NCBI GenBank assembly: GCA_018665005.1 | Contig: JABJEE010000250.1 | Span: 1 to 10,832, forward strand | Reading direction: 5' to 3' | From: Flavobacteriales bacterium | Lineage (GTDB): Bacteria > Bacteroidota > Bacteroidia > Flavobacteriales_D > Crocinitomicaceae | DNA length: 10,832 nucleotides | Notes under the pieces: model-generated | What the model saw: the letters and a program-made list of their open reading frames with translations, nothing else | Told to the model about the DNA's origin: nothing | The model's database searches: none | Made by a program: the position numbers and the translations under genes | Part shown: in pieces, positions 1 to 7,011 of the stretch | How positions within the stretch are numbered: position 1 is the first letter of the stretch | Layout of the letters: each line of letters opens with the position of its first letter

Positions 1-595
1 CAAGTTTCTCGTAATTAGAAATGACTGAGATCTTATCTGAATGAATGTTATATTCTCTAATGATTTTTTCTTTCATCTCGGCAACTACTGCAATAATATG
101 ATTTGGTAATTGAATTGCATATTTCTCATGACGCTTCCATCTTTTTGTTGAGAAAAATAACCGATCCTTCATCCTTTTCATAAGTGACTTTGGAGTCATC
201 TTGAGAGCCAGTAGCATTTCAGGATAATTTTCGTGCATATCCAAAATAAGATGCTTTTTAGGAAACAAATAGCGGATGGTGCGTAACAATGGTAAATCAT
301 GAACATGAACAATTGAACCCAATTCATTTGTTCTCGAAAAAGATTTCAACTGAAAGTAAAATAAAAAATCAAAAAACAATATTGAACTTAACACATCATT
401 AAGGCCTTTTCTTCGAAAAGAATAGTTTCTCCCCAAGCTACATACCTTTACTCCTTTTATTTTTTCTTCGCGCGTCTGCCCTCTTTTCCATCTAGTGACC
501 ACTTGTATTTCTAAACCACTTAGGCTTAAAGACTCCGCTTCTTTCCTTACCCTAATGTCACTCGGGTATTCCCCGTCTACAATCATGGTATACAT
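1..595 (-). CDS. GT4-type glycosyltransferase, N-terminal part (C-terminus beyond window)
   Basis: This gene enters from the left edge and only its first 198 codons are visible, all open. The visible part looks like the acceptor-side Rossmann domain of a GT-B, family 4 retaining glycosyltransferase. YPSDIRVRKEAESLSLSG at residues 10-27 matches the usual 'PSDPRVRKEAEaLaeaG' entry motif. VHVHDLPLL (97-105) and DMHENYPE (119-126) match the conserved H-x-H-D and D-x-H-E-x-Y-P-E segments. The donor-binding C-terminal domain with its E-x7-E motif is outside the window. The chosen ATG (593-595) overlaps the TGA of the upstream epimerase gene by one base (TGATG), which suggests translational coupling. 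A second ATG three codons in (584-586) is an equally possible start. It probably transfers a sugar to a lipid-linked or surface glycan in the cytoplasm. Donor and acceptor cannot be told. Confidence 0.8.
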   Translation of the reverse strand, partial: MYTMIVDGEYPSDIRVRKEAESLSLSGLEIQVVTRWKRGQTREEKIKGVKVCSLGRNYSFRRKGLNDVLSSILFFDFLFYFQLKSFSRTNELGSIVHVHDLPLLRTIRYLFPKKHLILDMHENYPEMLLALKMTPKSLMKRMKDRLFFSTKRWKRHEKYAIQLPNHIIAVVAEMKEKIIREYNIHSDKISVISNYEKL

Positions 596-1689
596 CAGGC
601 TGAATAAATTTCATTTAGTTTTTCAGCAATCCTTTGAGTAGCATTACCATCCCAAAGAGGAGGTACTTGACTCGGTTTACTTCCTAATTCTTTTAGTTTA
701 TTCAAAATTAATGGAGGGTCAAAATCCATCAACTCATTGGTGCCGATATCGATAGTACTAGGTCTTTCAGTGTTTTCTCTTAAGGTTACACATGGAATAC
801 CGATAAAAGTAGTTTCCTCTTGAATTCCTCCTGAATCGGTGATAACGCCATCAGCGCATGCGATCAACTTTTGAAAAGTAAAATAATCTAAAGGGTCAGT
901 ATAAACGACTTCTTTTACGGCTTCAAAGTCTTTTGTCAAGTTAAAATTGTCAATATTCTTTTTCGTTCTAGGATGCATTGGGAAAATAACCTGAAAATGC
1001 TCCGAGCAATGTTTTAGTAATGATAAAATCTTTAACAAACCTTCGCTGTTGTCAACATTTGATGGGCGATGGAGGGTCATCGCAAGATATGGCCTATCCT
1101 CATCATAGGCAAAGGAGAACTTTTTACTATGAATCTCCTTGCTAAAAGCTTTCAATGAATCAATCATCGTGTTTCCAACAAAAAACACATTATTCATATC
1201 TTTCCCATCTTCTTTCAAATTATCCCATCCACTTTGTTCAGTCACGAAGAAGTAGTCGGAAAGCTCATCTACTATTATCCTATTAATTTCTTCTGGCATT
1301 TGACGGTCATAGCTTCTTAAACCACTTTCCAAATGCGCCAATTTAATGCCAAGTTTATTTCCAACTATGGCTCCTGCTAAGGTGGAATTCACATCTCCAA
1401 CAACAATCAATAGATCAGGGATATCGCTGACTAACTCCAAGGTTAAATATTGAATAATATGTCCTAAATGAGCTGAGGCATGACCTTTAAAATGAGGAAG
1501 TATAACGTCTGCCTCAATACCAAATTGGGTAAAAAATATACTAGAAACAGATTCACTGTAATGTTGATTGGAATGAATGATTTTCAATTCGAGATTTTCA
1601 AATTGACTAAATACCTTCCTAAATTGAGAAATCTTTACAATATTCGGTCTTGTTCCAACAAGTAAAACTATTTTAACTTTCTTTTTCAT
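595..1689 (-). CDS. wecB: UDP-N-acetylglucosamine 2-epimerase, non-hydrolysing (WecB/MnaA type)
   Basis: This 364-residue protein matches the usual length of cytoplasmic non-hydrolysing epimerases, which interconvert UDP-GlcNAc and UDP-ManNAc. Visible motifs are GTRPNIVK (12-19, lysine equivalent to E. coli K15), VVGDVNSTLAG (97-106, D99), HLESGLRS (119-126, E121), MPEEINR (131-137, E133), TLHRPSNVDN (205-214, H207), MHPR (238-241) and ITDSGGIQEE (283-292). All the known catalytic positions are present. The 'HRPSN' form instead of the enterobacterial 'HRREN' is one I recall from Bacteroidota and archaeal members. Relatives acting on other UDP-2-acetamido sugars, such as WbpI-like enzymes, cannot be ruled out. 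The ATG lies inside the end of the upstream YfhO-family gene (17-nt overlap) with no clear Shine-Dalgarno, and the stop overlaps the next glycosyltransferase gene by 1 nt. Its product would feed ManNAc-containing glycan or ManNAc-derived sugars. Confidence 0.9.
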   Translation of the reverse strand: MKKKVKIVLLVGTRPNIVKISQFRKVFSQFENLELKIIHSNQHYSESVSSIFFTQFGIEADVILPHFKGHASAHLGHIIQYLTLELVSDIPDLLIVVGDVNSTLAGAIVGNKLGIKLAHLESGLRSYDRQMPEEINRIIVDELSDYFFVTEQSGWDNLKEDGKDMNNVFFVGNTMIDSLKAFSKEIHSKKFSFAYDEDRPYLAMTLHRPSNVDNSEGLLKILSLLKHCSEHFQVIFPMHPRTKKNIDNFNLTKDFEAVKEVVYTDPLDYFTFQKLIACADGVITDSGGIQEETTFIGIPCVTLRENTERPSTIDIGTNELMDFDPPLILNKLKELGSKPSQVPPLWDGNATQRIAEKLNEIYSA

Positions 1690-4450
1690 CTAATGTTTTC
1701 AATTTACCTTTTACCTCAACAAAAAATACAATCAAACAACTTAAAATAAGTAAAACAGAACCTATCCCTGACACCAAAGATCCTGTTTCCATTGACTTAG
1801 GTTCAAACTTCCATTCTATTTTGTGTTTACCCGCAGGCACCATCACTCCTCTCAGTACATAATTTGCTCTAAAAGCTTCAACCTTTTTTCCATCGATGTA
1901 ACAATTCCAACCTTCAGGATAATAAATTTCACTAAAAACAACAGGGCCTTCGAATTTATTATTACTTGTATATTGAAGGGTATTGACACCATATTTAGTC
2001 AAGGTTATTTTTGCCAAGCTATCTACTGATTTCGGAACCTTAATGTTTTTAAATTCTGAACTAATTACTGCAGTAGATCTTAGGTCAATGCTTGAATCAC
2101 CAAGAGCGAGCATTTCTTCGTCAGTACTATTCACGGTTTTGATATTCGAAACATACCAAGCGTTTCCTTGAACCCTAGTGTTTACAATCGCTTCTTGATT
2201 AGGATTAAATATACAATACTTGGTATTTAGCATATTCAAAATGGGTGTATATTGAAATACAGCTGAGCCAAAATTGGCTCCATTTTGGGAAATTAATGCA
2301 TGCTCCCTCTGAATGTAAAAATCAACAAGCTCTTGATAACGTTTTAGTTTTGCTCCATGATAACCACCAATACTTTTATGGTAATAACTGGTTTGAGTTT
2401 CATTAAATGGATTACCAATCTTGAGCACTCTATAGTCTGTATTCAAATTAAGCGTGGCAAAATCAGCTACCATAGATTTCGTCTTATCACTTGTTATTCC
2501 CTCATAGAGATAATATGAGGACATTTTAGATTGAAATTTTTCGGATTTTTTGCTAAAATTTGGAATAAGCACTTTTTCTTTTTCCAAAATACTTAAATCC
2601 GAAACATTTGCCAATTGAGCCGGAATCTGAGTAAGTGCGGCGTTCTCGTATTTATTTAATACAACAAGATCTTCAGTTTCTTTTAGATAACCATCAGCCG
2701 ATAATGCAGAAATATATTCGGCCTCTTGTCTTTGATCTTCTTCATCCTCCTCAGAATTGAGGTATCTCAAAGAAATTCCAATATTATCCGTTGAAACGAG
2801 GAAAAGTAAACCCGCAGAAACCAACCAAACAGAAGGTCTTTTAACAATTATGAAATAAACCAAAGCCAGAATTAAAATTGAAAATAGAAAGGCTCTTCCT
2901 ACATCTTGTTTAAATACATATTCACGAGCAGCAACCACTTCCGATTTGAATGACTTGAATTTTTCGGGATTATTTATATACGTGCTTTCAAACTGCCCTT
3001 GAGACATTTGATTTAATCTACCAAACCATGCTTTATCGGACTTATCATTTTTAAAGTTTCCACTTACTGAAGGTGAAACATAAAGGATTGCAAAAACAGC
3101 TAAAATCACTCCACTTGTAATATAAAATCTCTTTTTAAGTACGGCTCCGCTAAAGGCAAGTCTATTGTTAATTAATTCATTCACAAACAGAATTGAGAGC
3201 ATTGGTAAAACAATCTGAAGAGTAACAAGTATCATTTTAGAATCTCGAAACTTGTTGTACATGGGGAATTTATTAATAAAAAAGTCATTTATTCCATCAG
3301 GATCATTGGATGCCAATGACATGGCAAGAACAATCAAAAGTAAAACTGGCCATTTAATCGCATCCTTAAGAAATACAATGGCTAAAACAAACAGTACAAA
3401 TGTGACAACACCAAAATAGAAAGCACCACCACTAGACGATTGTCCTCCCCAATACCTTTTCATATTTTTAAAAAATGGATCATCTTTATAATCATCAGAA
3501 GAGTTATTCATTACCTCATCATCATCTCCAAAAACACTACCTCGTTCACCTCTGGCATTAGGAATAATCGTAGAAAGCAATTCACCTTCTCCATAATTAT
3601 ACTCAAGAATATAATCTGTATCTAAACCACTTTTCTTCGATGAATTTATTTTTTTACCATCCGGCGTTATGGTCAAATCAGTTGTTCCTCTTGTGGAATA
3701 CTGACTGTATTCTTGGGTAGTCATTATATTACTCATTGAAGGAAGCAATGCAATTAAGGCACCTATAAACAAGGCGCCTAAAATTGGAAGCAATGATTTT
3801 GATTCTTTTGTTATGACAATCCTGGTAATTTCACCTACAGCTACAAACGATAAAAGAAATAACAAGTAATACGTCATTTGCAAGTGATTCGCCGAAAGGT
3901 TTAAAGACAAGAATAGGGCAAAAACAACACTCCCTAAAAGCCATTTTCCCCGAAATGCAAGTATCATCCCTCCTAATGCAGGGGCCATGTAGGCAATTGC
4001 ATTGACCTTACTCATGTGCCCAGCTCCTATGTATAGAATATTGATTGTTGAGAAACCAAAAGCTACTGCGCCCGCTATAGCGAGCCAAGGGTTTATCCTC
4101 AGGCACATTAAAAGAATATAAAACCCAAGCATGGCAATAAACAGTATCCCTGCCGGCCTTGGAAGTCCCATTTTTAGTATTTGGTCAATGGTATTAATAT
4201 AATTATTTGAATGAAGCACAGAAATTTGGTACGCAGGCATACCACCAAACATTGAATTTGTCCATAAAGGGTCCGTATCTTCCATAACCCTCTGATCCAC
4301 AATCTCTTTCGACATTCCCTTAAACTGCTTGACATCACTTTGGATTAAATTATAGCCAGTAAATAATGGCGAAAAATATACCACAGCAAAAGTGATAAAC
4401 ACAAGAATGGCAATTCCATGAGGGAGTATGCTATTTAAATTCCTTTTCAT
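1673..4450 (-). CDS. YfhO-family multi-pass membrane protein (probable GT-C glycosyltransferase)
   Basis: This is a 925-residue integral membrane protein. Hydrophobic segments are visible near residues 11-30, 100-116, 123-141, 151-166, 171-184, 192-210, 220-238, 343-361, 367-381, 408-424, 442-459, 519-536, 540-554 and 894-912. Features I associate with the Bacteroidota YfhO family are a first extracytoplasmic loop with QSDVKQFKGMSKE (37-49), WTNSMFGGMPAYQISV (63-78), GHMSKVNAIAYMAP (144-157), ANHLQMTYY (187-195), MYNKFRDSKM (397-406), LNMLNTKY (738-745), and a C-terminal beta-rich module with PEGWNCYIDG (845-854) and RANYVLRGVMVPAGKH (861-876). In Firmicutes, YfhO-type GT-C proteins add sugars to lipoteichoic acid outside the membrane using lipid-linked donors. 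By analogy this protein may glycosylate a surface polymer, but its substrate is unknown. It starts 2 nt after the regulator gene and overlaps the epimerase gene by 17 nt, so it is co-transcribed with both. Confidence 0.88.
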   Translation of the reverse strand: MKRNLNSILPHGIAILVFITFAVVYFSPLFTGYNLIQSDVKQFKGMSKEIVDQRVMEDTDPLWTNSMFGGMPAYQISVLHSNNYINTIDQILKMGLPRPAGILFIAMLGFYILLMCLRINPWLAIAGAVAFGFSTINILYIGAGHMSKVNAIAYMAPALGGMILAFRGKWLLGSVVFALFLSLNLSANHLQMTYYLLFLLSFVAVGEITRIVITKESKSLLPILGALFIGALIALLPSMSNIMTTQEYSQYSTRGTTDLTITPDGKKINSSKKSGLDTDYILEYNYGEGELLSTIIPNARGERGSVFGDDDEVMNNSSDDYKDDPFFKNMKRYWGGQSSSGGAFYFGVVTFVLFVLAIVFLKDAIKWPVLLLIVLAMSLASNDPDGINDFFINKFPMYNKFRDSKMILVTLQIVLPMLSILFVNELINNRLAFSGAVLKKRFYITSGVILAVFAILYVSPSVSGNFKNDKSDKAWFGRLNQMSQGQFESTYINNPEKFKSFKSEVVAAREYVFKQDVGRAFLFSILILALVYFIIVKRPSVWLVSAGLLFLVSTDNIGISLRYLNSEEDEEDQRQEAEYISALSADGYLKETEDLVVLNKYENAALTQIPAQLANVSDLSILEKEKVLIPNFSKKSEKFQSKMSSYYLYEGITSDKTKSMVADFATLNLNTDYRVLKIGNPFNETQTSYYHKSIGGYHGAKLKRYQELVDFYIQREHALISQNGANFGSAVFQYTPILNMLNTKYCIFNPNQEAIVNTRVQGNAWYVSNIKTVNSTDEEMLALGDSSIDLRSTAVISSEFKNIKVPKSVDSLAKITLTKYGVNTLQYTSNNKFEGPVVFSEIYYPEGWNCYIDGKKVEAFRANYVLRGVMVPAGKHKIEWKFEPKSMETGSLVSGIGSVLLILSCLIVFFVEVKGKLKTLDEKES

Positions 4451-4452
4451 GA

Positions 4453-5619
4453 TTATTTATTAGAGTTAGAATAGAGTTTAACATCATCACTCGAGATCAT
4501 TGGCCCACATAAAATCACCAGTCGTTCGATAACATTTCGTAACTCACGAATATTTCCCGTCCAATTTATACTCTGTAATTCATCTAATGCCGATTTGTCG
4601 AAACTTTTGGTCGGTACACCTTGGTCCGCACAAATCATCTTGATGAAATGATTGGCCAATAAAGGAATGTCTTCAGTACGATCATTTAAAGCTGGCACAT
4701 GAATGAGAATAACCGCCAATCTGTGAAATAAATCTTCTCGAAAATTACCTTCATTAATTTCTTTTCGTAAATCTTTATTAGTAGCTGCAATAACTCTACA
4801 ATCTACTTTAATATCCTTTTCGCTTCCCACTCTTTGGATTACATTTTCCTGAAGTGCACGGAGGACTTTTGCTTGAGCACTTGCAGACATGTCACCGATT
4901 TCATCAAGAAACAATGTTCCTTCAGAAGCCAATTGAAATTTCCCTTTTTTATCTTTTATGGCAGAAGTAAATGCTCCTTTAACATGACCGAACAACTCGC
5001 TTTCGATTAGTTCTGAGGGAATTGCTGCACAATTCACCTCAATAAATGGCATTTTTTTTCGATTCGAATTGTCATGTAATGAGCGGGCTACCAATTCTTT
5101 CCCAGAACCATTTCCTCCAGTGACGAGAACCCTTGCATCAGAAGGAGCTACTTTTTCAATCATTTCTTTGATTTTATTTATGGCTTCCGTTTCACCCACA
5201 ATAGAGCTTCCTTTAAATTTTTTAACTACAGTTTTTAAGGATTTTGTCTCTTCTACGAGCTTATTTCGATCGGTTGCATTCCTCAACGTAACTAATATTC
5301 TATTTAAGTCGAGTGGCTTTTCAATGAAATCAAAAGCTCCATCTTTAATCGCCTGAACAGCTGTTTCAATATTTCCATGACCGCTTATCATAATGATTGG
5401 TGTTTCAATATTAAGCTTCATGGCATTTGATAAAACATCTAAACCATCCATTATTGGCATTTTAATATCACAAAAAATGAGGTCATATTCATTTTTTTGT
5501 AGCTTTTCAATACCCTCTTTTCCATTTTCCGCCTCCTCTACATGACATTCTTCAAATTCTAAAATTTCACGTAAAGCTCTTCTTATGGCTTTTTCATCAT
5601 CGATAATCAGTATTTTCAT
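4453..5619 (-). CDS. NtrC-type response regulator: receiver plus sigma-54 AAA+ domain, no HTH
   Basis: This 388-residue protein has a receiver domain at residues 1-115. D7 and D8 form the acidic pocket, D51 in FCDIKMP is the phospho-acceptor, and S79 and K101 are the switch residues. A linker of about 30 residues leads to an AAA+ domain (140-385) with Walker A GGNGSGKE (168-175), the sigma-54 contact loop as GAFTSA (215-220), Walker B FLDE (237-240), arginine-finger region NFREDLFHR (292-300) and sensor II TGNIRELRN (354-362). It ends at residue 388, just after the AAA+ lid. The Fis-type helix-turn-helix found in most NtrC proteins (about 450 residues or more) is therefore missing. There is no sign of a frameshift: the stop is 2 nt before the next gene. 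No histidine kinase gene lies beside it. It is expected to activate sigma-54 RNA polymerase from solution, or by contact with other proteins, when phosphorylated. The target genes are unknown. Confidence 0.92.
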   Translation of the reverse strand: MKILIIDDEKAIRRALREILEFEECHVEEAENGKEGIEKLQKNEYDLIFCDIKMPIMDGLDVLSNAMKLNIETPIIMISGHGNIETAVQAIKDGAFDFIEKPLDLNRILVTLRNATDRNKLVEETKSLKTVVKKFKGSSIVGETEAINKIKEMIEKVAPSDARVLVTGGNGSGKELVARSLHDNSNRKKMPFIEVNCAAIPSELIESELFGHVKGAFTSAIKDKKGKFQLASEGTLFLDEIGDMSASAQAKVLRALQENVIQRVGSEKDIKVDCRVIAATNKDLRKEINEGNFREDLFHRLAVILIHVPALNDRTEDIPLLANHFIKMICADQGVPTKSFDKSALDELQSINWTGNIRELRNVIERLVILCGPMISSDDVKLYSNSNK

Positions 5620-5623
5620 CTTT

Positions 5624-6277
5624 CTAGTTTACTTTTCGTTCTAGCATTGGGACAAATTTAAATGTTCCATAATCCTTCTCACTGACGTTTCCATCGAAAT
5701 CTTTTGTCAGCTTTATCATTTTTTGCTCTTTACCAGCCCCAATAGGTATTACAAGTACACCCCCATTTTTAAGCTGACTTAACAACTCCACTGGTAATTT
5801 AGGAGCGCCACAAGTTACCAAAATTCTGTCGTATGGGGCATAGGCCTTATTGCCCTTATAACCATCTCCAAAAAACAATCGTGCTGAAAACTTAAAAAAA
5901 TCAATCATTCCTTTTGCTTTTTTATGCAATTCTTTATGGCGTTCAATACTAAAAACTTTCGCACCTAACTTACAAAGGACACAAGTTTGGAAACCAGAGC
6001 CTGTACCAATCTCTAAAACCTTCATTCCCTTTTCAACCTCTAATAGCTGAGTCTGAAAAGCAACAGTATAAGGGTGAGATATGGTTTGTCCAGAACCAAT
6101 TTGAAACGCCATATTCTTATATGCCTGCGCATCAAAAACCAAATCCAAAAAATAATGTCTAGGTATTGCATCAAATGCTTCCAATATGTTTTCATCATTG
6201 ATACCCATCTCTTTTAGAGTAGAAATCAATATTTTTCTTTTCCCCTTATGCTTGTATGAATCCTGTAAATGCTTCAA
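5624..6277 (-). CDS. pcm: Protein-L-isoaspartate O-methyltransferase, TTG start
   Basis: This 217-residue class I SAM-dependent methyltransferase repairs L-isoaspartyl residues in aged proteins, acting in the cytoplasm. Family marks are AIPRHYF (37-43), the substrate-binding segment IGSGQTISHPYTVA (60-73) with the conserved serine S66, SAM motif I VLEIGTGSGFQT (87-98), the acidic SAM-ribose residue in IER (111-113), FFGDGY (135-140), and YDRILVTCGAP (149-159) as motif II. No ATG is available at the N-terminus. The in-frame stop upstream (TAA) and the family-conserved DSYKHKGKRK stretch (6-15) leave TTG at 6275-6277 as the best start, because the first internal methionine (residue 24) would remove this conserved part. 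It is the first gene of the leftward operon, 4 nt before the regulator gene. A promoter candidate lies about 60 bp upstream. Grouping with a regulator and glycan genes is not explained by its function. Confidence 0.92.
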   Translation of the reverse strand: MKHLQDSYKHKGKRKILISTLKEMGINDENILEAFDAIPRHYFLDLVFDAQAYKNMAFQIGSGQTISHPYTVAFQTQLLEVEKGMKVLEIGTGSGFQTCVLCKLGAKVFSIERHKELHKKAKGMIDFFKFSARLFFGDGYKGNKAYAPYDRILVTCGAPKLPVELLSQLKNGGVLVIPIGAGKEQKMIKLTKDFDGNVSEKDYGTFKFVPMLERKVN

Positions 6278-6334
6278 TTCTTTATTTTAAATGGTGCTTA
6301 ATGTCTGATAAATAATTAGTTCAATTATTACCAA

Positions 6335-6347
6335 CAAATTTAATTTG
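6335..6347. repeat. 13-bp dyad CAAATT-T-AATTTG between divergent genes
   Basis: This is a perfect inverted repeat of two 6-bp arms around a single central T, placed in the 140-bp gap between pcm and the antiterminator gene. It overlaps the predicted leftward -7 box. On the plus strand it reads TTAATTTG, one base away from a -7 box for the rightward unit. It could be an operator read by a dimeric regulator, or simply back-to-back promoter boxes. Its AT-rich content makes chance symmetry possible. Confidence 0.35.
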
Positions 6348-6361
6348 AATTATCGAAACAA
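6335..6361 (-). promoter_or_regulatory. Candidate Bacteroidota-type promoter for the leftward operon
   Basis: On the minus strand, TAAATTTG (6342 down to 6335) is an exact match to the Bacteroidota -7 consensus TAnnTTTG. A TTG (6361 down to 6359) lies 16 nt upstream of it, slightly shorter than the 17-23 nt reported for Flavobacterium-type promoters. Transcription would start around 6328, leaving a leader of about 50 nt before the pcm TTG start. The match is by eye, and short AT-rich motifs occur by chance in sequence like this. Confidence 0.45.
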
Positions 6362-6386
6362 GTGCCGTTTAACCTATTTAAATTCT

Positions 6387-6394
6387 TAACTTTA
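6387..6394 (+). promoter_or_regulatory. Weak candidate -7 box for the rightward glycan unit
   Basis: TAACTTTA matches seven of eight positions of the TAnnTTTG consensus (final G is A) and lies about 24 nt before the antiterminator ATG. I see no TTG at the expected distance upstream (6361-6367), so support is weak. Some promoter is expected in this gap, because the antiterminator is the first rightward gene after a divergent operon. Confidence 0.2.
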
Positions 6395-6417
6395 GCATCC
6401 CGTTTGTTGCTGTATTT

Positions 6418-6927
6418 ATGGAAAAAGAAAAAAACTTAAATTGGTTCGTAATTAAGACACGCTCACGTGCGGAAGATAAAGTTTTCCAGAGAATCAATGC
6501 CCTAGGAATGCATGCCTATTTACCATTACAAAAAACGATTCGTCAGTGGAGTGATAGAAAAAAGAAAATTGAGGTTCCTTTAATTCCAAGTACCCTTTTT
6601 GTAGAAACTGATCTAAAATCTCTGAATCAAATATATACCATCCCAGGTTTTTACTCAATATTGAAGTTTTTGGGCAAACCCGCTTTGGTTAGACAAGATG
6701 AAATAAATAACTTAAAATTACTCCTTCAAGATAATATTGAAATTGAAAAGGAAGATTTTCAGGAATTTAAAAAAGGTGAATCTGTAGAGGTTATTCATGG
6801 TCCATTGCAAGGCATTATTGCAACTTCTATTGATGAAGGTCGTACACACAAACTGATAGTTGAAATTGAAAGTATGGAGCAACGCTTCATTGTTCATATA
6901 CCAAAATCATACGTTCGAAAAATTTGA
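6418..6927 (+). CDS. UpxY/RfaH-like NusG-family transcription antiterminator
   Basis: This 169-residue NusG paralogue has an N-terminal NGN domain (about residues 7-108) and a C-terminal KOW domain (about 117-169). NWFVIKTRSRAEDKVFQR (8-25) is the typical NusG entry, LPLQKTIRQWSDRKKKIEVPL (35-55) is the signature stretch of Bacteroidota UpxY proteins, and VEVIHGPLQGIIAT (123-136) is the KOW core. Housekeeping NusG is normally constitutive and sits beside rpl genes. This copy instead stands as first gene of a sugar-biosynthesis unit, as UpxY proteins do in Bacteroides capsule loci, where they let RNA polymerase pass terminators in their own locus. It is expected to bind the elongating polymerase and promote readthrough of the long glycan operon. 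The ATG at 6418 fits the family N-terminus. There is no Shine-Dalgarno, which is usual for the phylum. Confidence 0.87.
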   Translation: MEKEKNLNWFVIKTRSRAEDKVFQRINALGMHAYLPLQKTIRQWSDRKKKIEVPLIPSTLFVETDLKSLNQIYTIPGFYSILKFLGKPALVRQDEINNLKLLLQDNIEIEKEDFQEFKKGESVEVIHGPLQGIIATSIDEGRTHKLIVEIESMEQRFIVHIPKSYVRKI

Positions 6928-6954
6928 ATCTGATGTATGACATAATATTTTTTA

Positions 6955-7000
6955 CGTGATTGCTTAAATTTAATGGGACTCACGACCGGCGAAGCCGTAT
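6955..7000 (+). promoter_or_regulatory. GC-rich leader element with short hairpin after the antiterminator gene
   Basis: The 84-bp gap between the antiterminator stop and the 4-epimerase ATG is AT-rich except for a compact GC-rich stretch around 6976-6997. Within it, CGGC-GAA-GCCG (6987-6997) can form a 4-bp hairpin with a GAA triloop. CGTGA (6955-6959) is also the reverse complement of TCACG (6980-6984). A T-rich run follows (7000-7005). It could be a pause or recruitment site for the upstream UpxY-like factor, comparable in idea to the RfaH ops element, or a weak terminator. This is inferred from position and composition only. Confidence 0.3.
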
Positions 7001-7011
7001 ATTTTTAGTTT

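Noticed and set aside
5069..5356. Plus-strand open frame of 95 codons inside the regulator gene
   Set aside because: It lies fully antisense to a well-conserved AAA+ and receiver coding sequence and resembles no family I know.
6206..6208. ATG (residue 24) as the start of pcm
   Set aside because: It would remove the conserved N-terminal DSYKHKGKRK region. The TTG at 6275-6277 keeps it.
6987..7005. Intrinsic terminator after the antiterminator gene
   Set aside because: The stem is only 4 bp and the following run is interrupted (TATATTTTTA). A strong stop here would also cut off the sugar genes.
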